Shown one piece after another: positions 46,141 through 58,100 of a stretch of 64,000 nt of DNA; position 1 is the first letter of the stretch, and every line of letters starts with the position of its first letter. This DNA is from Pristionchus mayeri (lineage: Eukaryota > Nematoda > Chromadorea > Rhabditida > Neodiplogasteridae), in NCBI GenBank assembly GCA_036245805.1, contig BTRK01000005.1:2542001-2606000 (forward strand), given 5' to 3'. Both the position numbers and the translations under genes were made by a program. Under the pieces are notes generated by a model, which was given only the letters and a program-made list of their open reading frames with translations, made no database searches and had not been told where the DNA came from.

Positions 46141-47085
46141 AGAGATAGATAGAGATTGCTTCGCAAGCAATGACTTAAACCTCCGTGCTTCTAACCGGCC
46201 AGACATGCACGACGATATATCTTTATCGCATACGATAAATTGCGCGAGTACAAAACCAAAAACACCCTCAGCTATGATACTGCAATATACAATATTTATA
46301 TATTGCCGCTTTCTGGGCACATATCAAGAATTGGGATCAGAAAAGGTCGTTATTCTCATTTCAAGATGGTCATTTGATCATCAGCTACAAGGTGGTCAGC
46401 TATGATCGGGTATGTATAATATATAGATCTTAAATTGTCGCCTCATCCGACGAAAAGTGAGTCAATTCGCACAGAGATAAGACTCAGAATTAAAAGAGCC
46501 ACTCGCCAAGACAATCCTACGTAGAGATTAGGCATGACAATGTGCATTTGAAATGCTCTCGCACGCATTTGAGTTGAAATGCCCAGAATATAGTAAAGAA
46601 CCAAGCATAAGAACATCATACATCTAGCTGAGAAATTAGAGACAAATTAATTCATAAATGGTGCGCTCATTTCAACCAAGAAAAATCATAAGCTCATGGC
46701 ATCAGTGTACCACAAAGGGAAAAGTAAATTACACTTGCCAGCATGTAGAACCGATCGTCATACTGTTTTGTTTTTTGTTTGTTTTTAACAACCAAACCCA
46801 CACCTACTTGCGCTGACTCACACAGCTTTCTTTGAATTTGTGGTGAAACGTATGCAGCTCGAACAACTGATGGTATTTACTTGACTTGAATGAATGAACG
46901 AATTGAGCTGGTTTTTCGCAAAGTGATCGTCTTTCTGGATGCATGCAAGACGTATTCATTGAAATAAAGCTGCATTGTCTACGGGGAAATATTAAGCACG
47001 GTCTGTTCATCATCTCCTCTTCTTACTGGGTCCCTATCAGCGAACTTGGCTCTTCGATACATTTTAGAAAGCGTCGCTAGCTAGT
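46141..47085. other. Intergenic, no gene seen
   Basis: AT-rich. A 23-bp direct repeat (gctggtttttcgcaaagtga...) occurs at 46909 and 47086; the second copy starts the retrotransposon fragment that follows. No supported exon. Confidence 0.5.
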
Positions 47086-47099
47086 GCTGGTTTTTCGCA

Positions 47100-48184
47100 A
47101 AGTGATCGTATTTGCACAAATGAATCGATTATCGGTGGCTCAAAGAAAAATGGAACGTTGGATGGTTGGCTGTACTGTGCTCGATCATGTCTCTAATGAG
47201 CGGGGGTATGACAGAAGCGCAACGACAAAAGCGCAACTAGCTTTCAAAAATCGCAACGACAAAAGCGCAACTCGGAATATCTTCGTAAAGAGGGGTGATA
47301 GATACTCGAGGTTGGTACCAATTATTTACTAACGATGAGCACTATCTGCCCTGAGGGCTAATTAGTGACGTCACCGAAAAAAGTGACGTCACTTTTTTCA
47401 GACGTATAGGGGTTCATGGTAAAAAATCGTGGTAACAGTTTTTGTTGGATCTAGACGAGGTATCAATGCCCACACAATCTACGATACATCCTCTTTAATT
47501 TGTCGGCTACCGTATCCCAATACACCATAATCAAGCTGACCTATAGTCATAAGTTGATGGAAAACGATTCTCTTTTCTCAACCATATTTCAGTTTGATTA
47601 TGGTGTATGGGGATACGGTAGCCGACAAAATAATTTTGGGTAACGTAGATTGTGTGGACGTTGGCACCTTGTCTAAATCCAACACAAGCTCATATCGCAA
47701 TTTTTTACCATGAACGTCGAAAAAATATCGAAACGAAAACGTCGAAATACGTCGAAACGCCTATACGTCGAAAAAAGTGAAAAAGTGACGTCACTAATTA
47801 GCCCTCAGGGCAGATACTGCTAATCATTAGTAATTAGTTGACACAAACCAATAGGTTGAATCACCACTCTCGATTAGATATTTCGAGTTGCGCTTTTGTC
47901 GTTGCGCTTCTGTCATACCCCCTAATGAGCGGTTGCGAGATTCAACTAGGGACTTCGTTCGCACTGCTCAGAAAAGGAAATGGTTTTGGTTTCATAAGAT
48001 CGCGAATGATGATTGCCGGAAGTGGAGCCGATCTGTGATCGAATGGATTCCGCGGAGAAAGAGGAGACGCGGCCGCCCAATCACGAGATGGAGTGACTCT
48101 TTCCGCAAATCAACAAGCCCAAATTTTCTCAATCAAGCACGAAGCTCTAACTGGAACACCATGCACATCAGAGCTCTCGTCTGA
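47100..48184 (+). pseudogene. 3' end of an RTE-like non-LTR retrotransposon, split by a fold-back element
   Basis: The left part (47118-47202) encodes RLSVAQRKMERWMVG and the right part (47922-48184) encodes KIANDDCRKWSRSVIEW and RRGRPITRWSDSF before a stop. This is the conserved tail after the reverse transcriptase domain in RTE-type elements. The two parts are interrupted only by the element at 47203-47921 and its target duplication. The 5' portion, including the catalytic domain, is absent. The 3' end is followed by taaatcgtaatcg-type sequence and then directly by the 170-bp satellite. Confidence 0.85.
47203..47921. mobile_element. 719-bp MULE-like fold-back element with 10-bp TSD
   Basis: Terminal inverted repeats begin GGGGTATGACAGAAGCGCAA and continue as long arms (about 330 bp each) to a short central spacer. 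Exact direct repeats CTAATGAGCG lie at 47193-47202 and 47922-47931. A 9-10 bp duplication with long terminal repeats points to a Mutator-like non-autonomous element. No transposase is present. Confidence 0.9.
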
Positions 48185-48239
48185 TCTCCCGAGAATCTAA
48201 TGACCTCTAGATAAATGTGTTAAAATCGTAAATCGTAAT

Positions 48240-50880
48240 CGATTAATAGACCGTGATCTTCAAAAGGCCGCTCATGTCCGACCTCTATTTCAAGGAATAT
48301 ACTCGGCTTGAATCGACAAACTAGTGTAAATATGAAGAGGAATTATGAGTGCTTAAAAAATAGAAGGATGAACGACGATGGTTAATTGGGACACCAAATT
48401 AAGAGAACAAAATTAATAAACCGTGATCTTCAAAAGACCGCTCATCTCCGAACTCTATTTCAAGGAATACACTCGGCTTGAATCGAAAAACTAGAGTAAA
48501 TGTGAAGAGGGATTATGAGTGCTTCAAAAATCGAAGGATGCACGACGATGGCTAATTGGGACTCCAAATTAAGAAAAAATGATTAATATACCGTGATCTT
48601 CAAAAGGCCGCTCATGTCCGACCTCTATTTCAAGGAATATACTCGGCTTGAATCGACAAACTAGAGTAAATGTGAAGAGGGATTATGAGTGCTTCAAAAA
48701 TCGAAGGATGCACGACGATGGCTAATTGGGACTCCAAATTAAGAAAAAATGATTAATATACCGTGATCTTCAAAAGGCCGCTCATCTCCGACCTCTATTT
48801 CAAGGAATACACTCGGCTTGAATCGACAAACTAGAGTAATTGCGAAGAGGAATTATGAGTGCTTCAAAAATAGAGGGATAAACGACGATGGCTAATTGGG
48901 ACTCCAAATTAAGAGAACAAATTTAATTGACCGTGATCTTCAAAAGGCCGCTCATCTCCGACCTCTATTTCAGGGAATAGACTCGGCTTGCATCGACAAA
49001 CTAGAGTAATTGCGAAGAGGAATAATGAATGCTTAAAAAATAGAAGGATGCACGACGATGGCTAATTGGGACTCCATATTAAGAGAACAAAATTGAGAGA
49101 CCGTGATCTTCAAAAGGCCGCTCATGTCCGACCTCTATTTCAAGGAATATACTCGGCTTGAATCGACAAACTAGAGTAAATGTGAAGAGGAATTATGAGT
49201 GCTTCAAAAATAGAAGGATGAACGACGATGGCTAATTGGGACTCCATATTAAGAAAACAAAATTGAGAGACCGTGATCTTCAAAAGGCCGCTCATCTCCG
49301 ACCTCTATTTCAGGGAATAGACTCGGCTTGCATCGACAAACTAGAGTAATTGCGAAGAGGAATAATGAATGCTTAAAAAATAGAAGGATGCACGACGATG
49401 GCTAATTGGGACTCCATATTAAGAGAACAAAATTGAGAGACCGTGATCTTCAAAAGGCCGCTCATGTCCGACCTCTATTTCAAGGAATATACTCGGCTTG
49501 AATCGACAAACTAGAGTAATTGCGAAGAGGAATTATGAGTGCTTCAAAAATAGAGGGATAAACGACGATGGCTAATTGGGACTCCAAATTAAGAGAACAA
49601 ATTTAATTGACCGTGATCTTCAAAAGGCCGCTCATCTCCGACCTCTATTTCAGGGAATAGACTCGGCTTGCATCGACAAACTAGAGTAATTGCGAAGAAG
49701 AATAATGAATGCTTAAAAAATAGAAGGATGCACGACGATGGCTAATTGGGACTCCATATTAAGAGAACAAAATTGAGAGACCGTGATCTTCAAAAGGCCG
49801 CTCATGTCCGACCTCTATTTCAAGGAATATACTCGGCTTGAATCGACAAACTAGAGTAAATGTAAAGAGGAATTATGAGTGCTTCAAAAATAGAAGGATG
49901 AACGACGATGGCTAATTGGGACTCCATATTAAGAAAACAAAATTGAGAGACCGTGATCTTCAAAAGGCCGCTCATGTCCGACCTCTATTTCAAGGAATAT
50001 ACTCGGCTTGAATCGACAAACTAGAGTAAATGTGAAGAGGAATTATGAGTGCTTCAAAAATAGAAGGATGAACGACGATGGCTAATTGGGGCTCCATATT
50101 AAGAGAACAAAATTGATAGACCGTGATCTTCAAAAGGCCGCTCATCTCCGACCTCTATTTTAAAGAATCTTGGGACTCCAAATTAAGAGAAAATTATTAA
50201 TATACCGTGTTCTTCAAAAGGCTCTACTTATCAGACCTCTATTTTAAAGAATCAACTCGGCTCGCATCGACAAAATTGAGTAATTGTGAAGAGGATTAGT
50301 GAGCACTTCGAAAATCGAAGGTCGAAAGAAGATGTCTACTTGAAACTCCAAATTAAGAGAAAATGATTAATATACCGTTTTCTTCAAAAGGCTCCACTTA
50401 TCAGACCTCTATTTTAAAGAATCAACTCGGCACGCATCGACAAACTTGAGTAATTGTGAAGAGGATTAGTGAGCACTTCGAAAATCGAAGGTCGAAAGAA
50501 GATGTCTACTTGGGACTCCAAATTAAGATAAAATTATTAATATACCGTGTTCTTCAAAAGGCTCCACTTATCAGACCTCTATTTTAAAGAATCAACTCGG
50601 CACGCATCGACAAACTTGAGTAATTGTGAAGAGGAATAGTGAGCAGTTCGAAAATCGAACGTCGAAAGAAGATGTCTACTTTGACTCCAAATTAAGAGAA
50701 AATTTTTAATATACCGTGTTCTTCTAATGCTCCACTTATCAGACCTCTATTTTAAAGAATCAACTCGGCACGCATCGACAAACTTGAGTAATTGTGAAGA
50801 GGAATAGTGAGCACTTCGAAAATCGAACGTCGAAAGAAGATGTGTACTTTGACTCCAAATTAAGAGAAAATTTTTAAGAG
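48240..50880. repeat. 170-bp satellite array, about 15.5 units, two subfamilies
   Basis: The landmark ccgtgatcttcaaaaggccg recurs every 170 bp from 48251 to 50121 (12 occurrences). A truncated unit (50121-50204) is followed by four units of a diverged subfamily with ccgtgttcttcaaaaggctc at 50205, 50375, 50545 and 50714. Within the first part, variant positions (gtccg/ctccg, caaggaatat/cagggaatag) alternate over several units. No coding potential. Confidence 0.95.
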
Positions 50881-52198
50881 ACGTGCTCGGTAAGATTCGA
50901 CCACCCCGCGGACATGTTCCTCTATGAACCGGAATCGTGGGCATCTAATTAGGGTTGGAGGTGTTTATGAAATTCATCCCTTATCATATGCTATGGCCTT
51001 TGAGCGGACATATATTCGAAAAAGTAGCTGAAATTGACAAAAAATCATATTTTCTTAAGTATACAAAATTGGCTCAAAAGTCAAACTGTGTATCAATCAA
51101 TGTGTTCTTACGATGTTAAAAATGCATTCAGAGTGAATTTCGGTCGATTCGAATACTACTGTTCGGATCAACATTTTCAGTTTTTTGAGCTGTTTTTTCA
51201 GATAGTGAGTCCAATCCCTTAGCTTTTATGTAGTCTGAGGGTTACGGTATCCATTTTTTGGGTATTGAAACTATGCCTGACAATCCACTCAGCGACCGCC
51301 AAGCACTGCCGATGTAGTCGCCTTCGTTTTACACCTTTCCCGACTGAATTAGACCGTCCGGAATCATCATTGGGTACGGTAATAGTCGCCACGGGACTTT
51401 CGGAAGCTTTCGCTCACATCGCCTTGGTAATTAGAGCATACATACCTGACACTCTCTTTATTTTCCATACTCTATGTATCCGGTCGCGACGGGACTAGTG
51501 CCCACAGCTTCTGGACACCCTGGAAGCTTTCGCTCGCGTAGGCGTGGTCATCAGCGCAAAAATGTCTGACACTCTCTTCATTTTCCATACTCTCTCGCCT
51601 CCTTTCCAAACCGTGGGCCCAGTTTGCACTTGAATCGGAGACGGCTTGCGAATCTTGGGTGACACGATGATCTATGATCTCTCCACCTACCGTACTTACC
51701 AGCTTCCTCCAATCAAAGAGTGGGCTAATTCATGATTCTACGTGATAAATGCATGTCAAGGAGTGATCTTTGATCTCGGGAAATTGCATTTTTCTAGCAG
51801 GCCTACCTCGTCTAGAGCACAGCTCTTTGCAAGATACTTGTCGATTCTTTCGCCGTTCTAGATCGTTCGCTGTAAAAACCGGCAGCACTTTCCTTGTTCG
51901 GATATCCAAAAAATACAAACAGCACCCGCACTAACGGGGCCGTGCCTTGCAGATGAGAAAAAAAATTCCTCCAGCAATAAACGGAAATAGCCTCTGCGGC
52001 CACGTTATCGCCTCTGCAAAGTTGAGGTGGGTGGGAAAGGAGATCTCTTCTGGGCTCGCTGCTCTCTGCACGCGCCGGGACAGAAAAGGCCCCGAATCCG
52101 CTGATTCTAGAGAGCGCGCACTCTTTATCCAGCGAAATCAATGTATGGATTCGGCCCCGGATCCATCAGGGTGTCCTGACAAACTCCCGGACAAGGGG
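50881..52198. other. Junction between the two satellites, with degenerate 640-bp-unit relics
   Basis: 51236-51385 is a diverged copy of half a 640-bp monomer (ctgagggttacggtatccat ... gaccg/cccgttctggaatc). 51398-51476 and 51508-51596 are a direct repeat of ~80-90 bp ending in tgacactctcttcattttcc. The 109-codon minus-strand frame at 51812-52141 has no recognisable domain. No gene called. Confidence 0.6.
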
Positions 52199-55100
52199 GA
52201 TCAACCATCGGAGGAAACTCCGCCGAGAAGGAGATCGGAGAAACTCCCCCGATCCCACATTTTTGAAGTCCACCCAGCTCTATCAATAGAGCTTGGTCAA
52301 CAAAAGTCTAGGAAGGGAATCGAACAGTAAAGGGGAGAGTGAGAGAAGAGAGAGTGCAAAGAAGGAGGCGCTCTCTTTCGATTTGGCATGCTCTCTCGTT
52401 GTGAATCTCGGAGCGAATGGATCTGTATTGTGCCAACACGTACACTTGCTCACGCTTCTCATCTATTACGATATGAAAAAATGATTAGAAAGGGCGGATT
52501 TTTCGTACTCAGGTGTAAGTAATTCCGATTTTTTCCGAAAATGAACGCTAAATTTGCAGCTACACCCTCGCGTTTGCTCTCAAAAGTTGCCGCCTATGCT
52601 CAAACTCATCCAAAAATGAGCTTAACTTATGCCGTCAACGTTCGCCCGAGACCTGTCGGAAGGCAGACACTAGCCTGAGGGTTACGGTATCCATTATCAC
52701 GTGTACTGTACTCTTCCCTGACCATCCACTGTATTAGGCATTGGTCGCAGAGCACTGGCGTCGCAGTCGCCTACTTTTCCACACTTTACCGACTGAAATA
52801 GCCCGTTCTGGAATCGCCATGGGGTAGAGGCTATGTCCGATCAACCATCGGAGGAAACTCCGCCGAGAAGGAGATCGGAGAAACTTCCCCGATCCCACAT
52901 TTTTGAAGTCCACCCAGCTCTATCAATAGAGCTTGGTCAACAAAAGTCTAGGAAGGGAATCGAACAGTAAAGGGGAGAGTGTGAGAAGAGAGAGTGCAAA
53001 GAAGGAGGCGCTCTCTTTCGATTTGGCATGCTCTCTCGTTGTGAATCTCGGAGCGAATGGATCTGTATTGTGCCAACACGTACACTTGCTCACGCTTCTC
53101 ATCTATTACGATATGAAAAAATGATTAGAAAGGGCGGATTTTTCGTACTCAGGTGTAAGTAATTCCGATTTTTTCCGAAAATGAACGCTAAATTTGCAGC
53201 TACACCCTCGCGTTTGCTCTCAAAAGTTGCCGCCTATGCTCAAACTCATCCAAAAATGAGCTTAACTTATGCCGTCAACGTTCGCCCGAGACCTGTCGGA
53301 AGGCAGACACTAGCCTGAGGGTTACGGTATCCATTATCACGTGTACTGTACTCTTCCCTGACCATCCACTGTATTAGGCATTGGTCGCAGAGCACTGGCG
53401 TCGCAGTCGCCTACTTTTCCACACTTTACCGACTGAAATAGCCCGTTCTGGAATCGCCATGGGGTAGAGGCTATGTCCGATCAACCATCGGAGGAAACTC
53501 CGCCGAGAAAGAGATCGGAGAAACTTCCCCGATCCCACATTTTTGAAGTCCACCCAGCTCTATCAATAGAGCTTGGTCAACAAAAGTCTAGGAAGGGAAT
53601 CGAACAGTAAAGGGGAGAGTGTGAGAAGAGAGAGTGCAAAGAAGGAGGCGCTCTCTTTCGATTTGGCATGCTCTCTCGTTGTGAATCTCGGAGCGAATGG
53701 ATCTGTATTGTGCCAACACGTACACTTGCTCACGCTTCTCATCTATTACGATATGAAAAAATGATTAGAAAGGGCGGATTTTTCGTACTCAGGTGTAAGT
53801 AATTCCGATTTTTTCCGAAAATGAACGCTAAATTTGCAGCTACACCCTCGCGTTTGCTCTCAAAAGTTGCCGCCTATGCTCAAACTCATCCAAAAATGAG
53901 CTTAACTTATGCCGTCAACGTTCGCCCGAGACCTGTCGGAAGGCAGACACTAGCCTGAGGGTTACGGTATCCATTATCACGTGTACTGTACTCTTCCCTG
54001 ACCATCCACTGTATTAGGCATTGGTCGCAGAGCACTGGCGTCGCAGTCGCCTACTTTTCCACACTTTACCGACTGAAATAGCCCGTTCTGGAATCGCCAT
54101 GGGGTAGAGGCTATGTCCGATCAACCATCGGAGGAAACTCCGCCGAGAAGGAGATCGGAGAAACTCCCCCGATCCCACATTTTTGAAGTCCACCCAGCTC
54201 TATCAATAGAGCTTGGTCAACAAAAGTCTAGGAAGGGAATCGAACAGTAAAGGGGAGAGTGAGAGAAGAGAGAGTGCAAAGAAGGAGGCGCTCTCTTTCG
54301 ATTTGGCATGCTCTCTCGTTGTGAATCTCGGAGCGAATGGATCTGTATTGTGCCAACACGTACACTTGCTCACGCTTCTCATCTATTACGATATGAAAAA
54401 ATGATTAGAAAGGGCGGATTTTTCGTACTCAGGTGTAAGTAATTCCGATTTTTTCCGAAAATGAACGCTAAATTTGCAGCTACACCCTCGCGTTTGCTCT
54501 CAAAAGTTGCCGCCTATGCTCAAACTCATCCAAAAATGAGCTTAACTTATGCCGTCAACGTTCGCCCGAGACCTGTCGGAAGGCAGACACTAGCCTGAGG
54601 GTTACGGTATCCATTATCACGTGTACTGTACTCTTCCCTGACCATCCACGGTATTAGGCATTGGTCGCAGAGCACTGGCGTCGCAGTCGCCTACTTTTCC
54701 ACACTTTACCGACTGAAATAGCCCGTTCTGGAATCGCCATGGGGTAGAGGCTATGTCCGATCAACCATCGGAGGAAACTCCGCCGAGAAGGAGATCGGAG
54801 AAACTCCCCCGATCCCACATTTTTGAAGTCCACCCAGCTCTATCAATAGAGCTTGGTCAACAAAAGTCTAGGAAGGGAATCGAACAGTAAAGGGGAGAGT
54901 GAGAGAAGAGAGAGTGCAAAGAAGGAGGCGCTCTCTTTCGATTTGGCATGCTCTCTCGTTGTGAATCTCGGAGCGAATGGATCTGTATTGTGCCAACACG
55001 TACACTTGCTCACGCTTCTCATCTATTACGATATGAAAAAATGATTAGAAAGGGCGGATTTTTCGTACTCAGGTGTAAGTAATTCCGATTTTTTCCGAAA

Positions 55101-58100
55101 ATGAACGCTAAATTTGCAGCTACACCCTCGCGTTTGCTCTCAAAAGTTGCCGCCTATGCTCAAACTCATCCAAAAATGAGCTTAACTTATGCCGTCAACG
55201 TTCGCCCGAGACCTGTCGGAAGGCAGACACTAGCCTGAGGGTTACGGTATCCATTATCACGTGTACTGTACTCTTCCCTGACCATCCACTGTATTAGGCA
55301 TTGGTCGCAGAGCACTGGCGTCGCAGTCGCCTACTTTTCCACACTTTACCGACTGAAATAGCCCGTTCTGGAATCTCCATGGGGTAGAGGCTATGTCCGA
55401 TCAACCATCGGAGGAAACTCCGCCGAGAAGGAGATCGGAGAAACTCCCCCGATCCCACATTTTTGAAGTCCACCCAGCTCTATCAATAGAGCTTGGTCAA
55501 CAAAAGTCTAGGAAGGGAATCGAACAGTAAAGGGGAGAGTGAGAGAAGAGAGAGTGCAAAGAAGGAGGCGCTCTCTTTCGATTTGGCATGCTCTCTCGTT
55601 GTGAATCTCGGAGCGAATGGATCTGTATTGTGCCAACACGTACACTTGCTCACGCTTCTCATCTATTACGATATGAAAAAATGATTAGAAAGGGCGGATT
55701 TTTCGTACTCAGGTGTAAGTAATTCCGATTTTTTCCGAAAATGAACGCTAAATTTGCAGCTACACCCTCGCGTTTGCTCTCAAAAGTTGCCGCCTATGCT
55801 CAAACTCATCCAAAAATGAGCTTAACTTATGCCGTCAACGTTCGCCCGAGACCTGTCGGAAGGCAGACACTAGCCTGAGGGTTACGGTATCCATTATCAC
55901 GTGTACTGTACTCTTCCCTGACCATCCACGGTATTAGGCATTGGTCGCAGAGCACTGGCGTCGCAGTCGCCTACTTTTCCACACTTTACCGACTGAAATA
56001 GCCCGTTCTGGAATCGCCATGGGGTAGAGGCTATGTCCGATCAACCATCGGAGGAAACTCCGCCGAGAAGGAGATCGGAGAAACTCCCCCGATCCCACAT
56101 TTTTGAAGTCCACCCAGCTCTATCAATAGAGCTTGGTCAACAAAAGTCTAGGAAGGGAATCGAACAGTAAAGGGGAGAGTGAGAGAAGAGAGAGTGCAAA
56201 GAAGGAGGCGCTCTCTTTCGATTTGGCATGCTCTCTCGTTGTGAATCTCGGAGCGAATGGATCTGTATTGTGCCAACACGTACACTTGCTCACGCTTCTC
56301 ATCTATTACGATATGAAAAAATGATTAGAAAGGGCGGATTTTTCGTACTCAGGTGTAAGTAATTCCGATTTTTTCCGAAAATGAACGCTAAATTTGCAGC
56401 TACACCCTCGCGTTTGCTCTCAAAAGTTGCCGCCTATGCTCAAACTCATCCAAAAATGAGCTTAACTTATGCCGTCAACGTTCGCCCGAGACCTGTCGGA
56501 AGGCAGACACTAGCCTGAGGGTTACGGTATCCATTATCACGTGTACTGTACTCTTCCCTGACCATCCACTGTATTAGGCATTGGTCGCAGAGCACTGGCG
56601 TCGCAGTCGCCTACTTTTCCACACTTTACCGACTGAAATAGCCCGTTCTGGAATCTCCATGGGGTAGAGGCTATGTCCGATCAACCATCGGAGGAAACTC
56701 CGCCGAGAAGGAGATCGGAGAAACTCCCCCGATCCCACATTTTTGAAGTCCACCCAGCTCTATCAATAGAGCTTGGTCAACAAAAGTCTAGGAAGGGAAT
56801 CGAACAGTAAAGGGGAGAGTGAGAGAAGAGAGAGTGCAAAGAAGGAGGCGCTCTCTTTCGATTTGGCATGCTCTCTCGTTGTGAATCTCGGAGCGAATGG
56901 ATCTGTATTGTGCCAACACGTACACTTGCTCACGCTTCTCATCTATTACGATATGAAAAAATGATTAGAAAGGGCGGATTTTTCGTACTCAGGTGTAAGT
57001 AATTCCGATTTTTTCCGAAAATGAACGCTAAATTTGCAGCTACACCCTCGCGTTTGCTCTCAAAAGTTGCCGCCTATGCTCAAACTCATCCAAAAATGAG
57101 CTTAACTTATGCCGTCAACGTTCGCCCGAGACCTGTCGGAAGGCAGACACTAGCCTGAGGGTTACGGTATCCATTATCACGTGTACTGTACTCTTCCCTG
57201 ACCATCCACGGTATTAGGCATTGGTCGCAGAGCACTGGCGTCGCAGTCGCCTACTTTTCCACACTTTACCGACTGAAATAGCCCGTTCTGGAATCGCCAT
57301 GGGGTAGAGGCTATGTCCGATCAACCATCGGAGGAAACTCCGCCGAGAAGGAGATCGGAGAAACTCCCCCGATCCCACATTTTTGAAGTCCACCCAGCTC
57401 TATCAATAGAGCTTGGTCAACAAAAGTCTAGGAAGGGAATCGAACAGTAAAGGGGAGAGTGAGAGAAGAGAGAGTGCAAAGAAGGAGGCGCTCTCTTTCG
57501 ATTTGGCATGCTCTCTCGTTGTGAATCTCGGAGCGAATGGATCTGTATTGTGCCAACACGTACACTTGCTCACGCTTCTCATCTATTACGATATGAAAAA
57601 ATGATTAGAAAGGGCGGATTTTTCGTACTCAGGTGTAAGTAATTCCGATTTTTTCCGAAAATGAACGCTAAATTTGCAGCTACACCCTCGCGTTTGCTCT
57701 CAAAAGTTGCCGCCTATGCTCAAACTCATCCAAAAATGAGCTTAACTTATGCCGTCAACGTTCGCCCGAGACCTGTCGGAAGGCAGACACTAGCCTGAGG
57801 GTTACGGTATCCATTATCACGTGTACTGTACTCTTCCCTGACCATCCACTGTATTAGGCATTGGTCGCAGAGCACTGGCGTCGCAGTCGCCTACTTTTCC
57901 ACACTTTACCGACTGAAATAGCCCGTTCTGGAATCTCCATGGGGTAGAGGCTATGTCCGATCAACCATCGGAGGAAACTCCGCCGAGAAGGAGATCGGAG
58001 AAACTCCCCCGATCCCACATTTTTGAAGTCCACCCAGCTCTATCAATAGAGCTTGGTCAACAAAAGTCTAGGAAGGGAATCGAACAGTAAAGGGGAGAGT

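Noticed and set aside
51812..52141. 109-codon minus-strand frame before the satellite
   Set aside because: No recognisable domain, no splice context, and it overlaps degenerate repeat sequence.
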